A stretch of DNA of 30,781 bases from CAZEMR01 sp964513465. GTDB taxonomy: Bacteria > Bacteroidota > Ignavibacteria > Kapaibacteriales > UBA2268. The notes beneath the pieces were generated by a model, which was given only the letters and a program-made list of their open reading frames with translations, was not told where the DNA came from and did not search any database. Location of the stretch: the NCBI GenBank assembly GCA_964513465.1, contig CAZEMR010000035.1:1-30781 (forward strand), written 5' to 3'. A program made the position numbers and the translations under genes. Shown here one piece after another: positions 10,734 through 18,972 of this stretch. Positions within the stretch are counted from its first letter, which is position 1. Every line of letters starts with the position of its first letter.

Positions 10734-10784
10734 CCCCTCATGATAAAATTGCGTCTTCACTTAATAATACGCAATCATGAGGGG
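10734..10784 (-). promoter_or_regulatory. Hairpin that sequesters the PspC ribosome-binding site
   Basis: In the minus-strand RNA, CCCCUCAUG (10784-10776) pairs perfectly with CAUGAGGGG (10742-10734), and AUUGCGU (10775-10769) pairs with ACGCAAU (10754-10748). This gives 16 perfect base pairs with one 5-nt bulge and a 14-nt loop. The 3' arm contains GAGGGG, the probable ribosome-binding site for the ATG at 10726, and the alternative ATG at 10741. No U run follows, so it is not a normal terminator. Translational control is inferred. Confidence 0.65.
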
Positions 10785-10807
10785 AAAGTTGCAATAATTT
10801 TCGAGGT

Positions 10808-13800
10808 TTACTGTTCGCGCAGCGCTTCGAAATAGCGGCGGATCATCTCTTCGTAATCCCTCGTGTATCCGCGGCTTGCGGATTTGAGCAATTCCCGCAG
10901 CGCGCGGTTTTTGCCCTCGGTGGTCGAGAGATCGAGCTCGGCGGGGCTTTTACGGTTATAATTCTTGCCGGATTTTGCCTCGCGTTTTTTCTCGTAATCG
11001 CGCTCGTGGACCGATTCGGTGGCGTCGAGCAACCGCGAGAGTATCTCCTCCTGGCGACGAATCGTCTCGGGTCGGACGTTTCCGCTCTGCATATCCTTGA
11101 GCACTTCCTTCATATCCTCGCCAATTTTCTCGAGATTGCCGCCGCTGCGCTTGCGGCCCGAGCCGGAGGTGGTCTGGCGTTCCTCCTTTGCAAGCTCTTC
11201 CATAGACTGTTGGGCGCGGCCCTGCTCGCTGGTGAGGCGCGAGAACTCGGCCTGTTGTTGCTGGCTCATTTTGCCGGAGCTCATCTGGCGCATGGCCATA
11301 TTTATACCCTGTTGCTGCATAGCGACCTGCTGCAATTTCTGCATAAATCCCTGGCCGCCGGTGCCCTGCCCCTGGCCGCCGCCCTGCGGATTCTGGCAGG
11401 CGCTCGAGCCGGACTGTTGCATCGCTGCCAGCATATTCTGCATCTGCTGCACCGATTGATTCAGCGAGCGCATGGCATTGCTCTGAGCCTGAAGCGTGGC
11501 GGGTACCTGGCGCTCGGCAAGATTCTTAACAGCATTTTGCATACTGCGCAGCGCACTGCCGATCTGCTCGGCCATCTGCGGCGTTATTGCGAAGGATTTC
11601 TGCCCCAGCTCGGCGAGGGTTTTGGCGACGTTGTTCAAGCCTTCGAGTAAACGGCCCTGCTTTTTGGCCTGCTCGGGCAATTGAGTCGAATTATAATCAA
11701 GGTCCTGCGTGCCGGACTTGAGCTGCTCCTGCTTTTCGGATAATTCGAGAATATCCGTAATCGCCTTTTCGAGCGTCTTCATAGCTTCCTGAAGCTGATT
11801 GGACTGCATCTGCTGCTTCATCTGCTGCATCTGCTTTGCGAAATTCTGAAGATTTTTCTGAGCATTCTGCTGTGATTTTCCCGCCTTGTTGAATTCGCCC
11901 TCTTTGGCGCCTTCTTTAGCTTTTTCCATATCCTGGCGGGTCTGGTTCATATCGAGCTCCTGGCGTGCTTTGTCGAGCATTTCCCTTGCTTTTTCGCCGC
12001 CAAGCTCTTCCATCAGCTTTTCGAGATCGTCCATTTCCTGTTCGACGGATTCGAGCTGCTCCTGGAGCGCCTCCTGCTTTTTGGCAAGCTCTTCGCGTGC
12101 TTTTTTGTCAGCAGGATTTGTATTCTGCATTTGCTTATTAAGCTCTTCCTGGTCTTTAGCCATTTTTTCGGCCATTTTCTGAAGGGCGTCGGTTTTTTGT
12201 TCGGCTTTTATTTTTTTCAATAAATTGAGCGTGCGCTCAACGTTTTTCTTGAATTCCTCTTCGTCGAATTTGGCCTGCTCCATTGCCTGCTTCATCTGGT
12301 CGGGCGAAGCCTGTTCGAGCATTTTGTTCATATCCTGCTGCATCTGCTGAAGTTCGGGCGCTTTGACCTCCTGCATCAATCGCTGCAGCTCCTGATATTT
12401 CTGCATTGTTTCTGGCGAGAGCATTTGGTTTTCCTGCATCTGCTCGGTCATCTGCTCGAGATCTTTCTGCAGGTTCTGCATCTTTTCGTCAAGCTCGGCC
12501 TGCTTTTTAATCAAATCTTCGGCCTTTTTCTTTTCCTTCCAGTCGAGCTTTTTCTCTTTTGAATTTTTTAATAATTCGCGGTTTAATTCTTCCATTTCGC
12601 GGGTGACTTCGCCAGACTCCTTGACGACTTCGGCAAGCTCCTCTTCGATTCGCTCGTGCTTGTCGCCGACATCGGCGAGCACTTCCTCGAGCGAGGGCAA
12701 GCGAACCATAAGCTGCTGAGTGCGTGCGGATTTCGGGCCGCTGACCACGTCGTTATCGAGCACCTCTATAAAGAATTCGTACTGATCCTCGGGCGCAATT
12801 CCGAGCTCTTTGAGATCCCAGATATAGGGCACCTCGCGGGCAAGGTCGTCGCCCGGAAGCGGAATCGAAATAGTGCGGAATTTCTCATCCGGCGATGTAT
12901 ATGCGGAAAAATTAAGCCTGTAATGAAGTAATAATTTCGAAAATCCGTAATCGTCCGAAATCGCTACCTTGATTGGCAGAATTGCTTCCTCGGATACCTG
13001 CACATTCATCGTCGGCTGCAGCAGTGTAATCGTCGGGTGGGCATCGGTCAGCGCCGAAACGGCATAGCGGATCGGGTTATCGTTCGATTCGCCGTTTTTG
13101 CCGGTAATATTTATATAATAAATTCCGGAATTGCGGACGGTGAATCCCCCGCTGGCCGTGCGGTCCGCCACTTCGAGCGGGATTCGAGAGGTATCGGTTT
13201 TGACGACGACGCTGTCGCCCGCCTGAGTTTCGCTTCGGGCGATAAATACGATCTCCGCCGAGCGAAGCTCTTTATTCGCATTGGCTTCCAGCCGCACTCG
13301 CGATCCGGTCAGAGCCGAAATATCGGCGCTCTGCTCGTCGAATCGACGCGGCACCAGCCCGGTATATCCGGGGTAGGCAATCGATCCGGAAATCGCACGG
13401 ATCATTGGCTTATCGACCACGTTGATGCGGCCGGTTTCGGTCGTGATTTTGCTGCCCATCCAGTCCGCTGCCGCAAAGAAGCTGAGCGAGCGCCGCACCG
13501 ACGAAATTTCATATTTATATACGCCGTTGGTATCGAGCTTCAGCGGGAATTGGTCGTAATTCTCCTGCTGCTCTTCCTTCAGATTGAGCGTCACGGTCTG
13601 CGGCGGGGTGCCGGTCGTACGGACGTAGATCACCGCCGATTCGCCGCGGATATGCCGCGCTTCGAGCGGATCGATCTCAATCGTAAACGGCGACGGCGGC
13701 ACGAATGACTGAGTAAAATGGCTGACGCGGAATAGCGCATCGCCCAGCGCAGGCCTGAACATCAGAAAAGTTCCGACCGAAAATGCCAGAGCAATCAGAA

Positions 13801-14293
13801 AATAATAGAATGTATTTCGAAATTCTTTTTTATCAATAATTTTATTGAAATCTTTATTCTCTACCTCGGCATAGGTCTGATTGAACGCCGCCAGCGCAAG
13901 CTCGCCGCTGGTGCCATAGCCACGCTCCAGCCCCGAAGCAAGCTGGATCGCATTGCAAAGCCGGTCTTTGATCTCCGGGTAAACATCGCCTACGCGCAGC
14001 GCAACCTGTTCCAATTGCGGAAGATAGCGGATACCGAATGCGCGCAGCAGAGGCGGCACCAGAAAGAATCCCGCCGAGCCAACCGCAACGACGAATACGA
14101 GTCCGGCAAGAACGGTGCGCATAGCCACATCCCCGTGGAAGAAGTATTCGATGGCGACCACAGTGAGCAGAGCCAGCGCGGTGTTGGCGATAACCTTCAT
14201 AAAGCCGGTGTATAAATTCAATATCGATTCGCGGCGTCGGGTTGCTGCCAGCCGGTTGACGATTTTCTGGTATGTAGCAGGTATATTATTCAT
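10808..14293 (-). CDS. DUF4175-type giant membrane protein with Gln-rich coiled coils
   Basis: This 1161-residue protein has three predicted N-terminal transmembrane helices (about 31-52, 60-82 and 161-179), matching the DUF4175 family. A beta-rich, probably extracytoplasmic region follows (about 190-530) with Ig-like strand patterns. A very long coiled-coil region rich in Gln, Met, Glu and Lys runs from about 534 to 960, then a Gly/Gln linker (about 960-975), and more Gln-rich helix to about 1070. The C-terminus is basic and charged. It has a short, A-rich leader without Shine-Dalgarno. It lies 33 bases after a DUF4159 gene, a known neighbour type. The family is linked in many genomes to MoxR/BatA-like envelope clusters, but those partners are absent here. 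The role is probably structural in the envelope. Confidence 0.82.
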   Translation of the reverse strand: MNNIPATYQKIVNRLAATRRRESILNLYTGFMKVIANTALALLTVVAIEYFFHGDVAMRTVLAGLVFVVAVGSAGFFLVPPLLRAFGIRYLPQLEQVALRVGDVYPEIKDRLCNAIQLASGLERGYGTSGELALAAFNQTYAEVENKDFNKIIDKKEFRNTFYYFLIALAFSVGTFLMFRPALGDALFRVSHFTQSFVPPSPFTIEIDPLEARHIRGESAVIYVRTTGTPPQTVTLNLKEEQQENYDQFPLKLDTNGVYKYEISSVRRSLSFFAAADWMGSKITTETGRINVVDKPMIRAISGSIAYPGYTGLVPRRFDEQSADISALTGSRVRLEANANKELRSAEIVFIARSETQAGDSVVVKTDTSRIPLEVADRTASGGFTVRNSGIYYINITGKNGESNDNPIRYAVSALTDAHPTITLLQPTMNVQVSEEAILPIKVAISDDYGFSKLLLHYRLNFSAYTSPDEKFRTISIPLPGDDLAREVPYIWDLKELGIAPEDQYEFFIEVLDNDVVSGPKSARTQQLMVRLPSLEEVLADVGDKHERIEEELAEVVKESGEVTREMEELNRELLKNSKEKKLDWKEKKKAEDLIKKQAELDEKMQNLQKDLEQMTEQMQENQMLSPETMQKYQELQRLMQEVKAPELQQMQQDMNKMLEQASPDQMKQAMEQAKFDEEEFKKNVERTLNLLKKIKAEQKTDALQKMAEKMAKDQEELNKQMQNTNPADKKAREELAKKQEALQEQLESVEQEMDDLEKLMEELGGEKAREMLDKARQELDMNQTRQDMEKAKEGAKEGEFNKAGKSQQNAQKNLQNFAKQMQQMKQQMQSNQLQEAMKTLEKAITDILELSEKQEQLKSGTQDLDYNSTQLPEQAKKQGRLLEGLNNVAKTLAELGQKSFAITPQMAEQIGSALRSMQNAVKNLAERQVPATLQAQSNAMRSLNQSVQQMQNMLAAMQQSGSSACQNPQGGGQGQGTGGQGFMQKLQQVAMQQQGINMAMRQMSSGKMSQQQQAEFSRLTSEQGRAQQSMEELAKEERQTTSGSGRKRSGGNLEKIGEDMKEVLKDMQSGNVRPETIRRQEEILSRLLDATESVHERDYEKKREAKSGKNYNRKSPAELDLSTTEGKNRALRELLKSASRGYTRDYEEMIRRYFEALREQ

Positions 14294-14326
14294 AATTTGT
14301 TTGATTTTATATATTTATATTAATTT

Positions 14327-14989
14327 TCAATGGGTTAATGCCCATACGATTATATTCGTGCCGAATTTGAGCGATTCGATGCGCTTGGCCTCGGGGTCGC
14401 GGTGGACGTCCGGATCGGCCCAGCCATCGCTCGGATTGGATTCGAATGTGTAATAAACGCAGAGCCGTCCCTCGTGGAATATTCCGAATGCCTGAGGCAC
14501 TTTTTCGTCGTGCTCGTGAGTTTTTGGCGGCCCCTGGGGGAATTCGAAATGGCAGCTATAAATCCCATGCGAGAAAGGCAGTTCCGTGAATTCCTTTTCG
14601 GGGAAAACCCGCTTCATTTCCTTGCGGATGTATTCGTCGAGTCCGTAGTCGTCGTCGATATAAAGGAATCCGCCATTTTCGAGATAGGCGCGCAGGCGTT
14701 CGACTTCGGCCTTCGAAAATTTCAGATTGCCATGGCCGGTGATGAATATCATTGGATAGATGAAGAGATTATCCGACGCGAGATCGACGTATTCGTAAAC
14801 CGTTTTGATGTCGATATTTGTATTGTCGCGAACGAATTTCAGCAGGTTGATCTCGGCCGAGGGGTCGTTATACCAGTCGCCGCCGCCGGAGTACTGCACG
14901 CGGCCGATGCGGAATCCGCTGTCGGCATTTTGCGCAATCGCCGCGCCGGAGATCATTATTGCCAGCATTATTATATATAAATACTTCAT
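14327..14989 (-). CDS. DUF4159 exported protein
   Basis: This 220-residue protein has a signal peptide (MKYLYIIMLAIMISGAAIA, cut near residue 19) and the DUF4159 core: FRIGRVQYSGGGDWYND near the N-terminus, IFITGHGNLKFS, and ENGGFLYIDDDYG. The fold resembles the glutamine-amidotransferase-like domain used in ThuA- and BatA-type proteins but no catalytic triad is evident. It is therefore predicted to be periplasmic and non-enzymatic or of unknown activity. It starts 6 bases after rsmG and precedes the DUF4175 gene by 33 bases, so the three are likely co-transcribed. DUF4159 and DUF4175 genes often neighbour each other in FCB-group genomes, which supports a joint envelope function. Confidence 0.83.
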   Translation of the reverse strand: MKYLYIIMLAIMISGAAIAQNADSGFRIGRVQYSGGGDWYNDPSAEINLLKFVRDNTNIDIKTVYEYVDLASDNLFIYPMIFITGHGNLKFSKAEVERLRAYLENGGFLYIDDDYGLDEYIRKEMKRVFPEKEFTELPFSHGIYSCHFEFPQGPPKTHEHDEKVPQAFGIFHEGRLCVYYTFESNPSDGWADPDVHRDPEAKRIESLKFGTNIIVWALTH

Positions 14990-14995
14990 TTTCTT

Positions 14996-15655
14996 TCAAA
15001 TAAATTTGCAAATGACTAATTTTTTTTCCTCGCGGAGGAACCATTCGGCACCGAACAAATCGAGCTTAATTTCTTCTATCTCGATGTTTTTATGCTCGGC
15101 ATATGCGTGATCGATTTCTTCGCCGAGGTCGCCCCCTTTGAGAAATACCAGACGTCCCTGCGGTTTAATCATTGGTTTTACCCATCCGGCGATGACCCCG
15201 ATTTTGGCAACCGCCCGCGCGAATACGAAGTCGAAATGGCCTTTGAACTGGCGCCACTGCGCAAGCTCTTCCGCGCGAACGCGTTTGACCTCGAGATGCT
15301 TAATCCCGGTATGGCTGGCAAACATATCTGTGGCCTTGATTTTTTTCTGGATCGAATCGATTAGCAGAAAATGCGACCTCGGGCATGCGATCGCCAGCGG
15401 AATGCCCGGCAGCCCGGCGCCGGTGCCGACGTCGAGGCATCGCGATTTGTCGGGGATTTCGATATATTTCAGCGGCGCCAGCGAATGCAGAATGTGATAG
15501 CCAAGTATATTTTCCTCGTCCTTGCGCGAGATCAGATTCACCTTTTGATTCCAATAGAGCAATTCATCGACATAGCGGCGTAGTTGTTTGAGCTGATCGA
15601 TGTCGAGCACGATCGAATTCGCCGAGCAGATTGTCCAGAACTCAGTAAAATCCAT
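14996..15655 (-). CDS. rsmG: 16S rRNA (guanine-N7) methyltransferase
   Basis: This 219-residue cytoplasmic SAM-dependent enzyme methylates G527 (E. coli numbering) of 16S rRNA. The SAM-binding motif DVGTGAGLPG is at 75-84, and WNQKVNLISRK, FARAVA and FLKGG are conserved family blocks. I chose the ATG at 15653-15655; the longer open frame upstream extends through AT-rich sequence that lacks homology and would cross the divergent glycosyltransferase start. There is no Shine-Dalgarno. It heads the minus-strand cluster rsmG, DUF4159, DUF4175. rsmG more usually sits next to mnmG or parAB; neither is here. Confidence 0.95.
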   Translation of the reverse strand: MDFTEFWTICSANSIVLDIDQLKQLRRYVDELLYWNQKVNLISRKDEENILGYHILHSLAPLKYIEIPDKSRCLDVGTGAGLPGIPLAIACPRSHFLLIDSIQKKIKATDMFASHTGIKHLEVKRVRAEELAQWRQFKGHFDFVFARAVAKIGVIAGWVKPMIKPQGRLVFLKGGDLGEEIDHAYAEHKNIEIEEIKLDLFGAEWFLREEKKLVICKFI

Positions 15656-15727
15656 TATTACTTTCGATAAATTTTTGGTATTTTCAATTCCTGTATTTCT
15701 AACGATACAAAAATATAAAGATTTTGA

Positions 15728-16384
15728 ATGATCACGGTTTGTAAAAATATAATTCCATTTTTTTCGGTAATAATTCCGACTTATAATCGGGCGGCGATGC
15801 TCCGGCGCGCCATTAGCTCGCTGGTCAATCAATCCGAGCGCGACTGGGAGGCGATCGTAATCGACGACGGCTCGACCGACGAAACCCCTCAATTAATCAG
15901 GGCTTACGCCAAATCGAATCCGCGGATTCGGTATCTGTATCACTCCAACCGCGGGCCGGCGCTCTCGAAAAATGCCGGGATGCTGGCGGCTTCGGGGCTG
16001 TTTTTAGCTTTCCTCGATTCCGACGACGAGTACCGCGAAGACCATCTGGCCATCCGCAAAAAGATTTTGCAGCAAAATCCGAATCTGGACATGATACACG
16101 GCGGACTGAGCATAATCGGCGATGAATTTGTGCCCGATATTAATAATACGAAAAATTTAATCAGCATCAAGGAATGCGTGGTGGGCGGAACATTTGTGAT
16201 CCGCCGCGACCGCGCTCTGGCAATCGGCGGATACGACGCGGTCGAATACGGCGAGGATCATCTGCTGTTCGAAAAGGCCCGCTCGGCCGGATGGAAAGTA
16301 GCGCGAACTCAGGCGGAGACATACGTTTACCGCCGCGATCATCCGGATTCATTATGTAATAAAATTAAAAATAAATATAAATAG
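15728..16384 (+). CDS. Short GT2-family glycosyltransferase
   Basis: This 218-residue protein is a family 2 (GT-A fold) glycosyltransferase that would transfer a sugar from a nucleotide-sugar donor. The N-terminal strand is SVIIPTYNRAAML, followed by DDGSTDETP, the metal-binding DxD-like LDSDDE near residue 97, and the acceptor-side motif YGEDHLLFEKA with a catalytic ED pair. It ends soon after the catalytic domain with a Lys/Asn-rich tail and no membrane helix, so it is a compact soluble or peripheral enzyme. It is divergent from rsmG (72 bases between starts) and only 2 bases separate its stop from nth. Donor and acceptor cannot be told. Confidence 0.88.
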   Translation: MITVCKNIIPFFSVIIPTYNRAAMLRRAISSLVNQSERDWEAIVIDDGSTDETPQLIRAYAKSNPRIRYLYHSNRGPALSKNAGMLAASGLFLAFLDSDDEYREDHLAIRKKILQQNPNLDMIHGGLSIIGDEFVPDINNTKNLISIKECVVGGTFVIRRDRALAIGGYDAVEYGEDHLLFEKARSAGWKVARTQAETYVYRRDHPDSLCNKIKNKYK

Positions 16385-16386
16385 AT

Positions 16387-17046
16387 ATGGGCAAGAATTT
16401 TCCGAAATCGAAGAAAGCGCGCCGGGAGCGAATGGTCAATATCCTCGACACCCTTGCCAAGGAATATCCCGATGCGCAGATCAGCCTCGAATACGAAACG
16501 CCGTTCCAGCTTCTCGTGGCGACGATTCTATCGGCGCAATGCACGGACGAGCGCGTCAATCAGGTGACCGAATTATTATTTGATAAATATAAATCAATCA
16601 TTGACTTCGCCGATGCGCAGCGCGAGGAACTGGAGCAGGATATTTATTCGACGGGATTTTATAAAGCAAAGGCAAAGCATATTCAGGAGTCCGCCCGCAA
16701 AATATTCGACGACTTCGGCGGGGAAATGCCGGACAATATGGACGATATGCTCGAGCTTCCGGGCGTGGGCCGCAAAACCGCAAATGTGGTGCTCGGCCAT
16801 GCGTTCGGCATTCCCGGTTTTGTGGTCGATACGCATGTGACGCGGCTGGCCAACCGGCTTGGCTTTGTCGATACGAAAAAAGCGGAGAAAATCGAGCGGG
16901 AATTGATGGAATATATCCCTGAGGATCGGTGGGTGATTTCGACGCATTATTTCATCGATCACGGCCGCGCGGTATGCAAAGCGCGAAAGGCAGAGTGCGG
17001 CCAATGCGCCATCAGCGAGCTCTGCCCATCGGCTTTCGATGTATAA
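16387..17046 (+). CDS. nth: Endonuclease III
   Basis: This 219-residue bifunctional DNA glycosylase/AP lyase removes oxidised pyrimidines in base excision repair. The helix-hairpin-helix is LPGVGRKTANVV with the catalytic Lys130, and the catalytic Asp148 lies in VDTHV. The C-terminal [4Fe-4S] loop has Cys197, Cys204, Cys207 and Cys213 with the exact C-x6-C-x2-C-x5-C spacing. The length is typical. Only two bases separate the ATG from the stop of the upstream glycosyltransferase, so translation is probably coupled, with no own Shine-Dalgarno. It converges on the outer-membrane barrel gene with a 13-base gap. Confidence 0.96.
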   Translation: MGKNFPKSKKARRERMVNILDTLAKEYPDAQISLEYETPFQLLVATILSAQCTDERVNQVTELLFDKYKSIIDFADAQREELEQDIYSTGFYKAKAKHIQESARKIFDDFGGEMPDNMDDMLELPGVGRKTANVVLGHAFGIPGFVVDTHVTRLANRLGFVDTKKAEKIERELMEYIPEDRWVISTHYFIDHGRAVCKARKAECGQCAISELCPSAFDV

Positions 17047-17059
17047 TTCATAATTTTAA

Positions 17060-18217
17060 TTAAAAATAAAATTCCGCCTGAAGATATGCCGCGGATGAAT
17101 AATACCAGTATTCGTCGAGCTTATCGCCATAAACGCCCATTCCGGCAAGGTTCAGATTGCAGTTTTCGGATGCCGAATACGAGAGCATTCCGGTCACGAA
17201 GCCGCTGCCGTCGGTCATGTTGAGCATATTGCCCATCGAGACATTCCACAGCGGATGGAGGGCATATCTCCCCTGCGCAAATAAATAATGCTTGCCGACG
17301 TTGAGCATTTCCCCGGAAAATACGCGCGCAATATTATAGCATTTCTTGCAGGTGGTGCCCTGGCCGTTGTAGTGATATTCGAGCATCGCATACAAATCAG
17401 GCGTGAGCTGGTGGTCAATGCCCAGAATTGCCCGCGCGTAGCTGGAGTCCGGATCGTCGGGATCGATCGTATAAACCGCCTCGCCGCGGACACCTGCCGT
17501 TGCGATATTACCCGCAAATGCGCCGCCGATATTCGGCCGCTGGTCGAAATATCCCGCCATAGCGGTCAGATCGTACTCGCCGGTGTTGGTGCGGAACCGG
17601 GCGGCAAAATTGCCATCCTCCCAGCGCTCGCGGAAATTATAGACAACTTCCAGATCGGTAAACATGCCAAAGTAGTATTTGGCCGAGAGAGCGTCGGCGC
17701 CATCTTTCTCGAATTTGCTGAAATTAGCGGGATTGATAGGATTGAACATATCCATCGGCTGCCAGATGCGGCCGACGCCCCAGCTTATGACCTGGCGGCC
17801 GAATGTGACCTCGCCCCAGTCGAACATGTGCTTATAATATAACATATCTATATAATGCTGTCCGTTCCAGTTGCCCTCGGTCAGGAAATTGTCGTGCAGA
17901 TCGACTGCCTGGCGGTTGGTCATCCCAGTGCCCATGAAATATGGCAGCGATAGATCGGAATACATCATATCCATTTCGTAGTGCATGGTTAAGCGCGATT
18001 CGTGGCTTAGTTCGAGCGTCGGGCGCAGCCGCAGCCGCGTGAGATTCATCCACAGATAATCCTTATCATAGCTCTGACCGAAGTAGGCAAGCGCGTCGGG
18101 CACCTCGACCGCCATGGGCAGATCATATATATATCCGTCGAATTTGAAGTCGATTTCGGCCCGCGAAGCCGCTCCGCCAATCAGCATCATAGTCATTATT
18201 ATCAATAATTTATGCAT
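17060..18217 (-). CDS. Outer-membrane beta-barrel protein of the LolA/FtsX operon
   Basis: This 385-residue protein has a signal peptide (MHKLLIIMTMMLIGGAASRA) and a mature part of alternating hydrophobic/polar strands rich in Tyr, Gly and Asn that ends in Phe (LQAEFYF), the usual outer-membrane barrel end signal. The block FGRQVISWGVGRIWQPMDMFNP resembles porin-like DUF1302-type and related barrels. I chose the ATG at 18215-18217, with GGTGG five bases upstream; a GTG three codons earlier is less likely. It is last in the operon, 13 bases after the ATPase gene. In analogous clusters a barrel receives cargo from a periplasmic LolA-like carrier; the cargo here is unknown. Confidence 0.82.
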   Translation of the reverse strand: MHKLLIIMTMMLIGGAASRAEIDFKFDGYIYDLPMAVEVPDALAYFGQSYDKDYLWMNLTRLRLRPTLELSHESRLTMHYEMDMMYSDLSLPYFMGTGMTNRQAVDLHDNFLTEGNWNGQHYIDMLYYKHMFDWGEVTFGRQVISWGVGRIWQPMDMFNPINPANFSKFEKDGADALSAKYYFGMFTDLEVVYNFRERWEDGNFAARFRTNTGEYDLTAMAGYFDQRPNIGGAFAGNIATAGVRGEAVYTIDPDDPDSSYARAILGIDHQLTPDLYAMLEYHYNGQGTTCKKCYNIARVFSGEMLNVGKHYLFAQGRYALHPLWNVSMGNMLNMTDGSGFVTGMLSYSASENCNLNLAGMGVYGDKLDEYWYYSSAAYLQAEFYF

Positions 18218-18230
18218 GATTTCCACCCGA

Positions 18231-18929
18231 TTAATATGATTTCGAATCTTTGACTTCTTCTTCGGTGATTTTGCCGTCCTTCAGGTATACCAGCCGCTTG
18301 CCCTGCTCGATTATCTGCCGGTCGTGGGATGAGAATACGAATGTGATATTCTTCTCAGAATTCATTTTCTGCATCATTTCCAGCAGATTGCGACCGGTCT
18401 TCGAATCCAGATTTGCAGTGGGTTCGTCGGCCAGCACGATGACCGGGTCGTTGACGATTGAGCGGGCGACCGCGACTCGCTGCTGCTGGCCGCCGGACAT
18501 CTGGTTGGGCCGCTTATTCTTAAGCTCCTCGATGCCGAGATCGGCCAGTATGCGGCTTGCTTTTTCGTGGCGCTGTTTTTTATCGACCCCGAGCAGCATC
18601 ATGGGGAATTCCACGTTCTCGAGCGCGGTGAGCACTGGTATCAGATTGAATGCCTGGAATATGAACCCCAGCTTGCGAAGGCGGAGCTCGGCCAGCTCTT
18701 TGCGTGACTTTTTGCTGACGTCCTCGCCTTTGATTTCGACGCGGCCTTCGGTGGGGTTATCGAGCGTTCCGAGCACGTTAAGCAATGTGGTCTTGCCCGA
18801 ACCCGACGGCCCTGCGATTACCATATAGTCGCCTTCGCCGATTTCGAGGTCGATGCCCTTCAGGGCCTGAACCGGCACTCCGTTGGAAGAGTATACTTTT
18901 TCGACGTTCGTTGCTTTCAGAATAACCAT
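18231..18929 (-). CDS. LolD/MacB-type ABC transporter ATPase
   Basis: This 232-residue cytoplasmic ATPase powers the two FtsX-type permeases encoded just upstream. Walker A is GPSGSGKT at 40-47, the Q-loop Gln is Gln92 in FIFQAFNLIP, the signature is MSGGQQQRVAVAR from 144, Walker B is VLADEP at 165-170, and the switch His is His202. The FQAFNLIPVLTALENVEFP stretch is typical of the LolD/MacB subgroup, whose members work by mechanotransmission rather than by moving cargo through the membrane. The gap to the preceding permease gene is 43 bases and contains a 15-base AT palindrome (18946-18960). Not assigned lolD because the operon differs from the canonical LolCDE system. Confidence 0.95.
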   Translation of the reverse strand: MVILKATNVEKVYSSNGVPVQALKGIDLEIGEGDYMVIAGPSGSGKTTLLNVLGTLDNPTEGRVEIKGEDVSKKSRKELAELRLRKLGFIFQAFNLIPVLTALENVEFPMMLLGVDKKQRHEKASRILADLGIEELKNKRPNQMSGGQQQRVAVARSIVNDPVIVLADEPTANLDSKTGRNLLEMMQKMNSEKNITFVFSSHDRQIIEQGKRLVYLKDGKITEEEVKDSKSY

Positions 18930-18972
18930 TTTTCCATACCTTTATATTAATTAAATTAATTTTTCGAAATAA

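Noticed and set aside
15656..15892. N-terminal extension of RsmG
   Set aside because: The open frame continues upstream but crosses the divergent glycosyltransferase start and has no homology; the ATG at 15655 matches the family start.
17052..17069. Terminator between nth and the barrel gene
   Set aside because: The inverted repeat AATTTTA/TAAAATT is AT-only and weak, with no GC stem.
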